DNA of 64,000 nucleotides, taken from the NCBI GenBank assembly GCA_964393405.1, contig CAYMTR010000002.1:75853-139852 (forward strand), in the 5' to 3' direction. Of the stretch, positions 47,973-56,546 are shown piece by piece; positions within the stretch are counted from its first letter, which is position 1; each line of letters opens with the position of its first letter. This DNA comes from CAYMTR01 sp964393405. GTDB taxonomy: Bacteria; Bacteroidota; Bacteroidia; Bacteroidales; Prolixibacteraceae. The position numbers were made by a program, and so were the translations under genes. The notes under the pieces were generated by a model. The model made no database searches, was not told where the DNA came from, and saw nothing but the letters and a program-made list of their open reading frames with translations.

Positions 47973-48305
47973 TCAGCTAATTAATTGATATAATTCCCCG
48001 GTTAATTCGAATGTCCTTTTGCTACTTCCCAATACAGGAATACCTTCTTCATTAGCTTTTTCTATTACATCTTGTCCCGGTGAAATATTCTTAACCAGTA
48101 TTACACACGAAAGATCCTTAAGCGATGCAATTGCTATTACGTTGAGATGGTTTTGTATGGTTACCCAAATATTGCCTTCTACTGCAAAACCCATAACGTC
48201 GCTTAATAAATCTGATACATATCCGCCTGAAATTTCTTTATCAAGATTATCTTTTCCGGCAAATACTGTTAATCCAAGTTTTTCAATAAGTTCAGAAACC
48301 TTCAT
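47973..48305 (-). CDS. DRTGG-domain protein (1)
   Basis: A 110-residue single DRTGG-domain protein (GGYVSDLLSDVMGFAVEGNIW). The ATG at 48305 is chosen because the longer open frame upstream is only the shadow of the hydrogenase-like gene; this start overlaps that gene by 14 bases. DRTGG domains occur with CBS domains and in phosphotransacetylases and are thought to be regulatory. A paralogue sits at the other end of the same gene group. Confidence 0.82.
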   Translation of the reverse strand: MKVSELIEKLGLTVFAGKDNLDKEISGGYVSDLLSDVMGFAVEGNIWVTIQNHLNVIAIASLKDLSCVILVKNISPGQDVIEKANEEGIPVLGSSKRTFELTGELYQLIS

Positions 48306-49674
48306 TTTTAGCTCCTTTTTTTGTACAGTCAGGGTCAAACCTTCCAATACCCCATTTCTTTTCCATTCTTTCAAACGCTTTGGCAGGATCAACCTTACTA
48401 TTTTTTTGCCAAAGCTGTTGTATAAAAATGCAATCCGACATTTTTGCATGGTTATTTGCCATATCTTCTGCTAATGCCATACATGTTGGTGCCCCACATG
48501 CACTGCAGTCGATCCCCGGCAAATGACACATAATACTTCTGGCCTTTTGCATTTTTTCAATAGCTCGCACCCTGTCCTCTCCATATCTAAGCATAGGACG
48601 AGGTTGTATTTCTTCAATCTTCATTTTAGTCTCAAGCCATGAATAATCATTTTCTCCATCAATCTGAGTCTTTTTATCTGATGAAGGGTATTTTTTTGCC
48701 CTTCTTTTTAGTCGTTCAACTGTCAAAAAACGGTTTTGGGATAAAAGTACACCTCCTGCACAACTTCTGTCACATGCCCTTAGCTCAAGGTAATCATATT
48801 CAGGCACATCATCATTTTCAAGCCTTTCAAGAAATCTGATTGTGTTGTGTATCCCATCTACTGCAATTGTCCGTGCTGTCTGCCACCATGTTTCTCCATG
48901 TGTAAGGCTCCATTGTATTCCTTCTTTTGTAAGCTCTTTCCTCAAATCTGTACTATCAACAGGTACAATCCTGTCTGCAATTCCCATAACTTTGTTGTAA
49001 ATAACTCTTGAATTTACAACTCCTGTTATTATCGACTGTTTTTCACCCAGAGGACTTTTTACAGCCGTAATTTTTGCAGCACAAGGTGTCACATAAAAAA
49101 TACCAACTTCTGACCTATCAATACCTTTATTTTCAAACATGTTCAACACATAATTGGCAACCATATCATGAGGGGTCTTTACCTTCATAATGTTTGAAAC
49201 CAATGATGGATACCTTGTTCTGATAAGCCTCACAATAGCAGGACAGAATGATGAAATAAGTGGCATTCCTGTCTGGTTTGCTTTTATCTCCTTTCTTATC
49301 TGGTTTTTCAATACTTCAATTGGTTGCTCAACTTCGTAGGCATGGGTAAAACCTATTTCCAATAGTGATGCGTAAATTTTATTCTCTGAAATCCTGTCAG
49401 GAAATTGACCTATAAACACTGCCGGGAAAAGAACAACCCGGTATTTATAGCTTTGAATCATCTCAAGGTCATCATGTTCTATGTGAATTGCCTTCTGTGG
49501 GCAAACTCTCATGCATTCACCACAATCAACACATCTCTCTTCTCTAATCACAACTTTACCTTCTACAATCCTGATAGCTTCAGTTGGACATTCCTTAACA
49601 CAGTGAGTGCAAATGATGCATTTTTCTTCATCAATCACCAGAGAATGATAAAATTTGTTATTATTCAACATCAT
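48292..49674 (-). CDS. HydS-like divergent [FeFe] hydrogenase (putative sensory, group D-like)
   Basis: A 460-residue protein. Two N-terminal 4Fe-4S motifs (Cys19, 22, 25, 29 and Cys48, 51, 54, 58) precede an H-cluster domain with altered loops: L1 SSFCP (Phe143-Cys144), L2 TPCAAK (Cys198, Lys201), L3 ELRACDRSC (Cys301, Cys305). All four H-cluster cysteines and the Lys remain, but the proton-transfer Cys is Phe. A C-terminal Fe-S domain follows (Cys383, 390, 393, 398, 415; CSACGAPTC). There is no PAS domain in the chain; one is encoded separately across the divergent promoter region. A slow, sensing hydrogenase is likely. Confidence 0.85.
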   Translation of the reverse strand: MMLNNNKFYHSLVIDEEKCIICTHCVKECPTEAIRIVEGKVVIREERCVDCGECMRVCPQKAIHIEHDDLEMIQSYKYRVVLFPAVFIGQFPDRISENKIYASLLEIGFTHAYEVEQPIEVLKNQIRKEIKANQTGMPLISSFCPAIVRLIRTRYPSLVSNIMKVKTPHDMVANYVLNMFENKGIDRSEVGIFYVTPCAAKITAVKSPLGEKQSIITGVVNSRVIYNKVMGIADRIVPVDSTDLRKELTKEGIQWSLTHGETWWQTARTIAVDGIHNTIRFLERLENDDVPEYDYLELRACDRSCAGGVLLSQNRFLTVERLKRRAKKYPSSDKKTQIDGENDYSWLETKMKIEEIQPRPMLRYGEDRVRAIEKMQKARSIMCHLPGIDCSACGAPTCMALAEDMANNHAKMSDCIFIQQLWQKNSKVDPAKAFERMEKKWGIGRFDPDCTKKGAKNEGF

Positions 49675-50086
49675 TAAAATATTTTGTCAGTCTTAAAGTT
49701 GTTCCTTGCCCTACAACTGTCTCTATTTCAAAATTATCAACATTCCTTTTAATATTTGATAATCCCATTCCTGCACCAAAACCCATATCTCTTACAAGTT
49801 GAGATGCAGTTGAAAAACCTTCCTGCATAGCTTTTTCAATATCAGGAATTCCCGGACCTTTATCTGTTAGTATCATTTCTATCTTTTCAGGCAAAATGTA
49901 TACTTCAATTTCTCCACTATATGCGTGAGCAACAATATTAACTTCAGCTTCATACAATGCAACAACAATTCTTTTTATCAATCTTTGATCCGTATTCAAT
50001 TGCTTGAGTACTTTCTTTACCTGGCTAGATGCATGCCCTGCCCTGTTAAAATTCCCGCCTTCTATTTCATACTTCAGCTTTATCAT
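49661..50086 (-). CDS. RsbT/RsbW-like serine kinase-type ATPase
   Basis: A 141-residue anti-sigma-type GHKL domain: ALYEAEVNIVAHAY (N box), LTDKGPGIPD (G1) and GFGAGMGLSNIKR (G2). The D-x-GPGI and STASQLVRDMGFGAGMGL pattern is closest to RsbT-type switch kinases. It overlaps the HydS-like gene by 14 bases, implying translational coupling. Its likely partner phosphatase is encoded by the divergent SpoIIE-type gene; no STAS-domain substrate is visible. Confidence 0.88.
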   Translation of the reverse strand: MIKLKYEIEGGNFNRAGHASSQVKKVLKQLNTDQRLIKRIVVALYEAEVNIVAHAYSGEIEVYILPEKIEMILTDKGPGIPDIEKAMQEGFSTASQLVRDMGFGAGMGLSNIKRNVDNFEIETVVGQGTTLRLTKYFNDVE

Positions 50087-50087
50087 A

Positions 50088-50429
50088 TTAATATACAGGC
50101 CTTAACCCTGCTACATATAGTAATCCACAACACTTGAATGAGGAAAACGGTGTTTCAACTATGTTTATTCCTGCTTCTTCAGCAAGTCTTATCATTTCTT
50201 CTGTGGCCTTCTTGTTCCTGACAAGCAAAATAGAATGTATATCTGCCATTTCTGCTGTCCTGATGGTTTGCAGGTTTGCCGTTCCTGTTATCATTAACAT
50301 TTTATCAGGATCTAGTGTCAATACATCGCTCATCAGATCAGAACAAAAACCAGTCTCAATTTCTTGATTTTCTGTCTTGCCGGCTACAAGCTTCCCGTTT
50401 AACAGGCTTATCAATTCTTTTAAATTCAT
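50088..50429 (-). CDS. DRTGG-domain protein (2)
   Basis: A 113-residue protein similar in plan to the DRTGG protein at 47973-48305 (ETGFCSDLMSDVLTLDPDKMLMITG...). The ATG at 50429 (MNLKEL) gives the same N-terminal start as the paralogue (MKVSEL); the longer frame upstream adds unconserved hydrophobic residues. First gene of the leftward group and 1 base from the RsbT-like gene. A CC pair near the C-terminus is not in the paralogue. Confidence 0.8.
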   Translation of the reverse strand: MNLKELISLLNGKLVAGKTENQEIETGFCSDLMSDVLTLDPDKMLMITGTANLQTIRTAEMADIHSILLVRNKKATEEMIRLAEEAGINIVETPFSSFKCCGLLYVAGLRPVY

Positions 50430-50592
50430 AATAATTTTCAGAATACTAACTAAATACAAATATGCAAAATCAAAAATTAGTTTCAGACATGTGCCCCTCA
50501 AAATATGATTTTTAAATTTAATTTAAAAGGTTATTGATATTCATTTCCTGAATGACTATTTTTCAGATAGTTTTATAAGAACTTTATTAAAC

Positions 50593-51519
50593 ATGAAAGT
50601 ACCTGAAGATAAAAAGGAAAAATCAGACATTGAAGAGATGTATACCCAATTGGTTAACTCCCTCCCTATCCCGGTCTTTTGCCGCAATACTGAAGGAAGA
50701 ATTATCATTTGTAATACTGCTTTCGAACGTATTATAGGTCTTGCTTCTGATGACATTAAAGGCAAATTGACTTCTGATATTACCCCTTTCAACCAACCCG
50801 ATGTTTTATCTTTTAAAGACAAAGAATTACTCGAAACTTGTATTGACCAGTTTTATGAGACTGATTTTAAATATTCTGAAAACTATAAAGGCTTTATTAC
50901 TGTCAATAAATCAGTTCTTCGTAATAAAAAAAGTGAAATAATCGGTAATATTATTTCTATCATTGACATTACTAAAAGGAAAAAACTGGAAGATAAACTC
51001 AAAAGATCAGAGTCAGGAATGTTGATTTCTTCTACTATGCTCCAGAAAATCAGAGCCGGAATTGTTATTGTTAGCGATGATATGAAGATTATTGATAGCA
51101 ACCTGGGATTTGCTAAAATGATTGGCGGTGAAAATGAAGAACTTTATGAAACAATTCCCGGATTAAGGGGTGCCGAACTTGAAATGTTAGTCCCCGGAGT
51201 AATAACAGATATGTTCAGATCAATATTTGAATCTGGAGAAAGCCGATTGGACAGAGATATCAAATATCAAAATAAATTGCTGGCTATCGAAATTGCTACT
51301 ATCCAAAAACATAAAATCGCCGGCGCATTAATTAGAGACTTATCAGCTCCTATGCTCGAACGTGCCGAAATAATTGAAAGAGCAAAGCAGGTTAATCGAA
51401 AAAACATGAAAACAGTTCAACAAATCGCTTACCTCCTGGGAGAAAACGCAGCTCAAACCGAAGAATTATTGAATTCTATAATCGAATCACAGAAATATAG
51501 CCATGAAGAAAATGAATGA
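50593..51519 (+). CDS. tandem PAS-domain protein
   Basis: A 308-residue cytosolic protein with two PAS domains: residues ~12-130 (LPIPVFCRNTEGRIIICNTA ending IIDITKRK) and ~145-255 (IRAGIVIVSDDMKIIDSNLG). A C-terminal helical region carries QIAYLLGENAAQTEELLNSI. There is no transmitter domain. It overlaps the following phosphatase gene by 4 bases (ATGA) and is divergent from the HydS-like group, so it probably relays a sensory input to the phosphatase. The C-terminal helix may be the partner contact. Confidence 0.88.
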   Translation: MKVPEDKKEKSDIEEMYTQLVNSLPIPVFCRNTEGRIIICNTAFERIIGLASDDIKGKLTSDITPFNQPDVLSFKDKELLETCIDQFYETDFKYSENYKGFITVNKSVLRNKKSEIIGNIISIIDITKRKKLEDKLKRSESGMLISSTMLQKIRAGIVIVSDDMKIIDSNLGFAKMIGGENEELYETIPGLRGAELEMLVPGVITDMFRSIFESGESRLDRDIKYQNKLLAIEIATIQKHKIAGALIRDLSAPMLERAEIIERAKQVNRKNMKTVQQIAYLLGENAAQTEELLNSIIESQKYSHEENE

Positions 51520-52709
51520 TAAATATGACATCAACATACCACACAGAAATTGATGTTCAACAACTTAAACCCAAAGGGCAAGAAGTTAGCGGCGACATTT
51601 TCATCTCCAGACTGATGAAAGAGGACGGTCGTACTGTGCTTGTTCTTTCCGATGGTGTTGGCCATGGAATCAAAGCTAGCGTATTGGCAACTTTGACTGC
51701 TACAATGGCTCTAAATTATACCAGTTTTCATACTAACCCTGAAATCGCTGCCAGAATAATCATGGACGTCCTCCCTTCTTCCGGAGAAAAACCTAACTAT
51801 GCAACTTTTACTGTCATTGAAATTTTAAGCAACGGATTAATTAAAACTATCAACTACGATAACCCTCCTATTTTAATTATTCGCGGAAATCAACGCTTCA
51901 GACCTTCAAACGTTTATGAACTGAATGTCGGAGGTATTGAAAACAAAGGCAAAATACTCAGATGCCAGGAGTTTTATTCTATGAAAGAAGATAGAATGAT
52001 CTTCTTTACTGATGGAATAACTCAGTCAGGAATTGACGATTTCAAATTTAATATGGGATGGGGAACTGAAAACGTTCTTGATTTTGCTCTGAAACAAATC
52101 GAAAATCAACCCCATATTTCTGCTACTCAGCTCGCAAAGAAAATTGTCAACAAAGCTTTGATGAACGACAAATATGATCTTAAGGACGATACAAGCTGTG
52201 GAGTTGTTTACTTTCGTGAACCCCGCGAAATAATGCTTATTACTGGCCCTCCTTTTTATAAAATCAAGGATATCGGATTTATCGAAAAGATTAAAGAATT
52301 TACAGGAATGAAAATTATTTGCGGCGGTACTACTGCTGAAATTATATCCAGAGAACTTAACCTTAAGCTTGAAATGGTTCAGCACCACTCAGACCCAACT
52401 TTGCCTCCTATTTCCATACTCGACGGATTCGATCTTGTTACTGAAGGAATTATTACTATCGGAAAAGTTGAAGAGATTCTGGAAAACTACAATAGTGAAA
52501 CTCGCCTTTATGGCTCTCCCGCTGAAGAAATTGTCAAACGACTTTTACAACATGATATTATTAACTTAATTGTCGGAACCAGAATTAACTGGGCACATCA
52601 GGATCCCGACCAGCCAGTGGAAATTGAAATCAGAAAAACTGTTGTTAAAAGAATTATTAAACTTCTGGAAATGAAGTTCTTCAAAAAGGTTAACGTCGAT
52701 TATATCTGA
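51516..52709 (+). CDS. SpoIIE-type PP2C phosphatase with extra C-terminal domain
   Basis: A 397-residue protein. Residues ~1-230 form a SpoIIE-like PPM phosphatase with metal-binding Asp in VSGDIF, LVLSDGVGHGIKAS, FFTDGITQSG and DDTSCGVVYF. Residues ~240-397 form a separate domain that I do not recognise, starting at IMLITGPP and containing MKIICGGTTAEIISREL, GFDLVTEGIITIGKV and LIVGTRIN. Co-translated with the PAS protein. It would dephosphorylate a Ser/Thr-phosphorylated regulator, opposite to the RsbT-like kinase. Confidence 0.88.
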   Translation: MINMTSTYHTEIDVQQLKPKGQEVSGDIFISRLMKEDGRTVLVLSDGVGHGIKASVLATLTATMALNYTSFHTNPEIAARIIMDVLPSSGEKPNYATFTVIEILSNGLIKTINYDNPPILIIRGNQRFRPSNVYELNVGGIENKGKILRCQEFYSMKEDRMIFFTDGITQSGIDDFKFNMGWGTENVLDFALKQIENQPHISATQLAKKIVNKALMNDKYDLKDDTSCGVVYFREPREIMLITGPPFYKIKDIGFIEKIKEFTGMKIICGGTTAEIISRELNLKLEMVQHHSDPTLPPISILDGFDLVTEGIITIGKVEEILENYNSETRLYGSPAEEIVKRLLQHDIINLIVGTRINWAHQDPDQPVEIEIRKTVVKRIIKLLEMKFFKKVNVDYI

Positions 52710-52747
52710 CATTCTGAACTTCTGTTTAATTTTATTAATACTGAAAT

Positions 52748-53905
52748 ATGTACAAATTCATCGCAATAGCTTTCTTATTGATTATTTTCTCTTGCAGAAA
52801 TCATAGTGGCACATCAAGCAATTTCATTTCAAATGAAAACTCCAACTCCAATATGGCCTTATTTTATATCGGAACTTATACTAATGAAGAAAGTAAAGGA
52901 ATATATAAGTCAACCTTAGATCTTAATACAGGCAAATTTACTGATCCTGAACTTGCAGCAACTATTGAAAATCCTTCATTCCAATGTATTTCAAACAATA
53001 ACTCAATCCTTTGGTCGGTAAGCGAATTATGGAATGGTACAGGTAAAATATCAAGTTACTCAATAGATTACGAGACCGGAGACCTTTCTCCTCTCTCAAG
53101 TTTTAGTTCATTAGGCGATGCTCCTTGTTATATCGACTTCCACGAAAAAAACAGAAATATTCTTGTTGCCAATTACAACAGTGGAGATATTATTACTGTT
53201 CATACCAATATTAATGGCACTCCCGAAGGCAAATCTCACATAGCTAAACATCATGGAAGGGGCCCCAATATTTCCAGACAGGATAAACCTCACGCTCACT
53301 GTGCTATTGCTGATCCTCAAGAGAAATTTATTTACTCATGCGACCTTGGAACAGACGAGATTTATGTCTACACCATTCAAAATGACTCCCTTATATTCCA
53401 TAAAACAATCAAATCAGATGCCGGAGCTGGTCCCCGACATATTGCCTTTCATCCAAAAATGAAAACTATGGAGGTTATTAATGAGCTGAACGGTTCAATT
53501 GTCACCTTTCTCCCTGACAGCGAAGGGTGCTTTTCTATATACCATCATCGAGTTTCTACTCTTCCCGAGAATTATAACGGTGACAATAAGAGTGCCGATA
53601 TTCACTTCTCTCCCGACGGAAAATTCCTTTACGCTTCAAACAGAGGACCTGATAATATTGCTATTTATAAATTTGATGATATAAACTTAATCCCTGTAAT
53701 TATCGGATGGCAAAGCGAAGAAATTAAAACTCCCCGCAATTTTGCTATTGACCCATCAGGGAAATATCTTTTGGTCGCAAACCAAGACGGCAATTCAATT
53801 GTTGTATTTAAAATTGAGTCCCTGACTGGTAATCTTATTTCAATCGGAAATAAAATTACTGTTTCTCAACCTGTATGTTTAACGTTTTTAGATTCAAACA
53901 ATTAA
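52748..53905 (+). CDS. lactonase-family beta-propeller lipoprotein (6-phosphogluconolactonase-like)
   Basis: A 385-residue lipoprotein (signal peptide II, LIIFSC at Cys18) with a seven-bladed Pgl-type propeller. Diagnostic pieces are FYIGTYTNEESKGIY at the start, KPHAHCAIADPQ, GAGPRHIAFHP, and FAIDPSGKYLLVANQDGNSI near the end. Cytosolic YbhE-type enzymes hydrolyse 6-phosphogluconolactone; export here makes another lactone or sugar substrate more likely. The DJ-1/PfpI gene begins 1 base after its stop. Confidence 0.86.
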   Translation: MYKFIAIAFLLIIFSCRNHSGTSSNFISNENSNSNMALFYIGTYTNEESKGIYKSTLDLNTGKFTDPELAATIENPSFQCISNNNSILWSVSELWNGTGKISSYSIDYETGDLSPLSSFSSLGDAPCYIDFHEKNRNILVANYNSGDIITVHTNINGTPEGKSHIAKHHGRGPNISRQDKPHAHCAIADPQEKFIYSCDLGTDEIYVYTIQNDSLIFHKTIKSDAGAGPRHIAFHPKMKTMEVINELNGSIVTFLPDSEGCFSIYHHRVSTLPENYNGDNKSADIHFSPDGKFLYASNRGPDNIAIYKFDDINLIPVIIGWQSEEIKTPRNFAIDPSGKYLLVANQDGNSIVVFKIESLTGNLISIGNKITVSQPVCLTFLDSNN

Positions 53906-53906
53906 T

Positions 53907-54455
53907 ATGGAAAAAATTATTGTCTTTTTAGCTGACGGATTTGAAGAAATGGAAGCTATAGTACCAATTGACGTATGGAGAAGAGCCGGATTTAATGTCA
54001 TTACAATCTCAATATCAAATGATAAAGTTGTAACCGGATCTCACAATATACCTGTTTTTGCTGATTCTTTATTCGATGAATCTCTTTGTTCGGATGCCAA
54101 ACTTATTTTCCTTCCAGGAGGTATGCCCGGTTCATCAAATCTCGATAAACATCCGGGAGTCAGAAAAGTAATAAGAGATTCTTATTCTCAGGGTAAATAT
54201 CTGTCTGCCATTTGCGCTGCACCAATAGTTTTAGGCCATAATAATCTTCTAAAAGGTAAGAAAGCTACCTGCTTCCCCGGATATGAAAAAGAACTCACTG
54301 AAGCAATTGTAACAGGCAATAGTGTCGAAATAGATGGCAAAATAATAACCGGCAAAGGTGCAGGAGTCGCTCTTAATTTTGCACTTGAAATTGTTGCCCT
54401 GTTCAAGGGAAAGTCTTTTTCTGAAGAACTTGCAGCTAAGTTACAAGTTATTTAA
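53907..54455 (+). CDS. DJ-1/PfpI (YajL-type) family protein
   Basis: A 182-residue protein with the DJ-1 features: Glu in FLADGFEEMEAI, the nucleophile elbow AICAAPIVLG with a conserved Cys, and the end GKSFSEELAAKL. DJ-1/YajL proteins protect against reactive carbonyl or oxidative damage; the exact activity is debated. Co-transcribed with the lactonase gene. Ends 5 bases before the stop of the convergent DUF2721 gene. Confidence 0.93.
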   Translation: MEKIIVFLADGFEEMEAIVPIDVWRRAGFNVITISISNDKVVTGSHNIPVFADSLFDESLCSDAKLIFLPGGMPGSSNLDKHPGVRKVIRDSYSQGKYLSAICAAPIVLGHNNLLKGKKATCFPGYEKELTEAIVTGNSVEIDGKIITGKGAGVALNFALEIVALFKGKSFSEELAAKLQVI

Positions 54456-54460
54456 AATTC

Positions 54461-54865
54461 TCACTTCCTTTCGTACTGCTCCATGTTTTTTAGATGTAAA
54501 TCAAGCGCATGTACAGAAATCTGTATTTCCCATGCTGAAACTGCCAAAGAAGCAATCATCAGCAATATACTAATACCAAAAACCCATGCTCCGGATATTT
54601 CATAATTCACATATAGCAAAAACATAGAAATAACTGAAAAGAAAAGGCTTAAAACCCCCAGTATCTGCATTGAGCGGATAAGATATAATCTCTTTCTAAG
54701 GTTTGCTATCTGATCAAAGAGTACATTATCAGGATTTTGTTTAAATTTATCATACAAGTTGCGTATAACCTGAGTATAGGTCAAAAATCTGTTTGTGTAC
54801 GCTAATAAAATTAATGAAACTGCCGAGAACAGAAGTGCTGGTGTCGTCAATGTTAACTCTTCCAT
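54461..54865 (-). CDS. DUF2721 membrane protein
   Basis: A 134-residue protein with three hydrophobic segments (residues ~8-27, 66-88 and 92-112) and the DUF2721-type sequence LLAYTNRFLTYTQVIRNLY after the first helix. No function is known. Single gene, convergent with the DJ-1 gene and divergent from pyruvate kinase. Confidence 0.85.
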   Translation of the reverse strand: MEELTLTTPALLFSAVSLILLAYTNRFLTYTQVIRNLYDKFKQNPDNVLFDQIANLRKRLYLIRSMQILGVLSLFFSVISMFLLYVNYEISGAWVFGISILLMIASLAVSAWEIQISVHALDLHLKNMEQYERK

Positions 54866-54976
54866 ATTTTATTTTTGTTTGTATGTTTAACAATTATTGT
54901 CCTTAAGAGTTTAAATATAGTGTTATTTAATAACTTTATTTAGTCTTAAAATGTTATCAACATATTACTAATCGGC

Positions 54977-54984
54977 TATTTTTG
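54977..54984 (+). promoter_or_regulatory. -7-like element upstream of pyruvate kinase
   Basis: TATTTTTG fits TAnnTTTG and lies 25 bases before the ATG at 55010, a good distance. No clear TTTG is seen at -33. Confidence 0.35.
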
Positions 54985-55009
54985 CGGCCACTCTATAAAT
55001 ATAAAGTAC

Positions 55010-56452
55010 ATGAAAAAAACAAAAATTGTCGCTACCATATCTGATTGGAAAAGTGAACCTGAATATATAAAAGCGCTGTACGATAACGGCATGAACGTTG
55101 TCAGGATGAATACTGCACACATAAATCGTGATGGCGCAAAAAAAATAATGGATAATGTCAGGTCAATCTCTGATAAGATTGCTTTACTTATTGACACTAA
55201 GGGGCCGGAAGTAAGAACTACTAACCTTGAAGCAGACTTCACTGTTTCTTTTGGAGATAAGATAAAAGTGACCGGAGACCTTTCTCAAAAGAATTGCTTA
55301 TATGTCAATTATCCCCATTTTGTTAAAGAAATTCCTGTTGGATCAAGACTTATGATCGATGATGGCGAAATTGAACTTGAAGTAACATCAAAGGATAGCA
55401 ACTTCTTATTCACTGAAGCTACTAACAGTGGGATAATCAAAAACAAGAAAAGTGTCAATATTCCGGGTGTAAGTATTAACCTCCCCTCTCTTACTGAAAA
55501 AGATAAAGATTTTATCCTTTTTGCTATTGAAAACAAAATCGAGTTCATCGCTCACTCTTTTGTAAGAAACAAACAAGACATTCTTGACATTCAAAAGATT
55601 CTTGACGAATATAAAAGTCCGGTTAGGATAATCGCAAAGATTGAAAACCAACAAGGTGTTGACAATATTGACGAAATTCTTGATAATGCTTACGGAGTAA
55701 TGATAGCCAGAGGCGATCTTGGAATCGAAATTCCTGCTGAAAAGATTCCTCCTGTATCAAGGATGCTGATTAAGAAGTGTATAGAAAGAAAGCGCCCCGT
55801 CATTATGGCTACTCAAATGCTTCACACTATGATAGATCACCCACGACCTACCAGAGCAGAGGTAAGCGATATTGCTAACGCTGTTTATAACCGTTGCGAT
55901 GCTGTGATGCTCAGCGGTGAAACTGCTTATGGAAAATACGGCGTTGAAGCAGTGAAAGTTATGTCAAAAGTTGCTGTCGAAGTTGAAAAAAACAAGGATA
56001 GAAGGAATGATATAGTTCCACCAATTAATATGGATACTTCAAATTTCCTCGCTGCTACTGCTATAAAAGCTATGGATGAGATGAAAGCAACCTGCATTAT
56101 AACTGACACACTTTCTGGTCATAATCCTCGTCACATCTCAGCTTTTAGAGGCGAAATGCCTGTTTTTGCTAAGTGCTACCGACCAAGAGTGATGAGAGAA
56201 CTCGCTCTTTCTTACGGCGTTTTCCCATCCTTGATTGACCCAAGTAAAAATCGCGACAAAACTATAAGAACAGCACTAAAATCACTTTTAAAAGAAGGTT
56301 TTATTAAGGAAGATGATAGAGTTGTTTACGTAGGAAGCAGCAACGGAATCAGAAGTAAGGCCTCCTTTCTTGAAATAATTGAAGTTAAGAAAGGTCTTAA
56401 AGTCAGAACAGAAGAAGATTTAAAAGGTCTCATAGGTCCTTTGGATATGTAA
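55010..56452 (+). CDS. pyk: pyruvate kinase
   Basis: A 480-residue enzyme with KIVATISD at the start, VVRMNTAH, LIDTKGPEVRT, the metal- and substrate-binding VMIARGDLGIEIP, and the signature MLSGETAYGKYG; a C-terminal regulatory-type domain follows. It transfers phosphate from PEP to ADP. The Glu in TKGPE is typical of K+-dependent enzymes (Lys in K+-independent ones). Monocistronic. Confidence 0.98.
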   Translation: MKKTKIVATISDWKSEPEYIKALYDNGMNVVRMNTAHINRDGAKKIMDNVRSISDKIALLIDTKGPEVRTTNLEADFTVSFGDKIKVTGDLSQKNCLYVNYPHFVKEIPVGSRLMIDDGEIELEVTSKDSNFLFTEATNSGIIKNKKSVNIPGVSINLPSLTEKDKDFILFAIENKIEFIAHSFVRNKQDILDIQKILDEYKSPVRIIAKIENQQGVDNIDEILDNAYGVMIARGDLGIEIPAEKIPPVSRMLIKKCIERKRPVIMATQMLHTMIDHPRPTRAEVSDIANAVYNRCDAVMLSGETAYGKYGVEAVKVMSKVAVEVEKNKDRRNDIVPPINMDTSNFLAATAIKAMDEMKATCIITDTLSGHNPRHISAFRGEMPVFAKCYRPRVMRELALSYGVFPSLIDPSKNRDKTIRTALKSLLKEGFIKEDDRVVYVGSSNGIRSKASFLEIIEVKKGLKVRTEEDLKGLIGPLDM

Positions 56453-56455
56453 ATC

Positions 56456-56546
56456 TCAACTTTTTTGGATTTCATTCCGAAAAAGTATCAACTTTTTTGG
56501 ATTTCATTCCGAAAATACATCAACTTTCTTGGATTTCAGAATAAAT
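56456..56546. repeat. three tandem 32-bp repeats upstream of the DUF4143 ATPase gene
   Basis: Copies start at 56456, 56488 and 56520. Each begins TCAACTTTYTTGGATTTCA; the first two continue with TTCCGAAAA and are nearly identical, while the third diverges after about 19 bases. The third copy supplies the TTGG of the predicted promoter. Confidence 0.88.

Noticed and set aside
47973..48449. 158-residue version of the first DRTGG protein
   Set aside because: The first 48 residues are the shadow of the overlapping hydrogenase-like gene; the ATG at 48305 gives the family N-terminus and matches the paralogue.
50088..50501. 137-residue version of the second DRTGG protein
   Set aside because: The extra N-terminal residues come from the intergenic region; the ATG at 50429 aligns with the paralogue.
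56456..56546. CRISPR array
   Set aside because: Only three directly abutting 32-bp copies, with no spacers and no cas genes.
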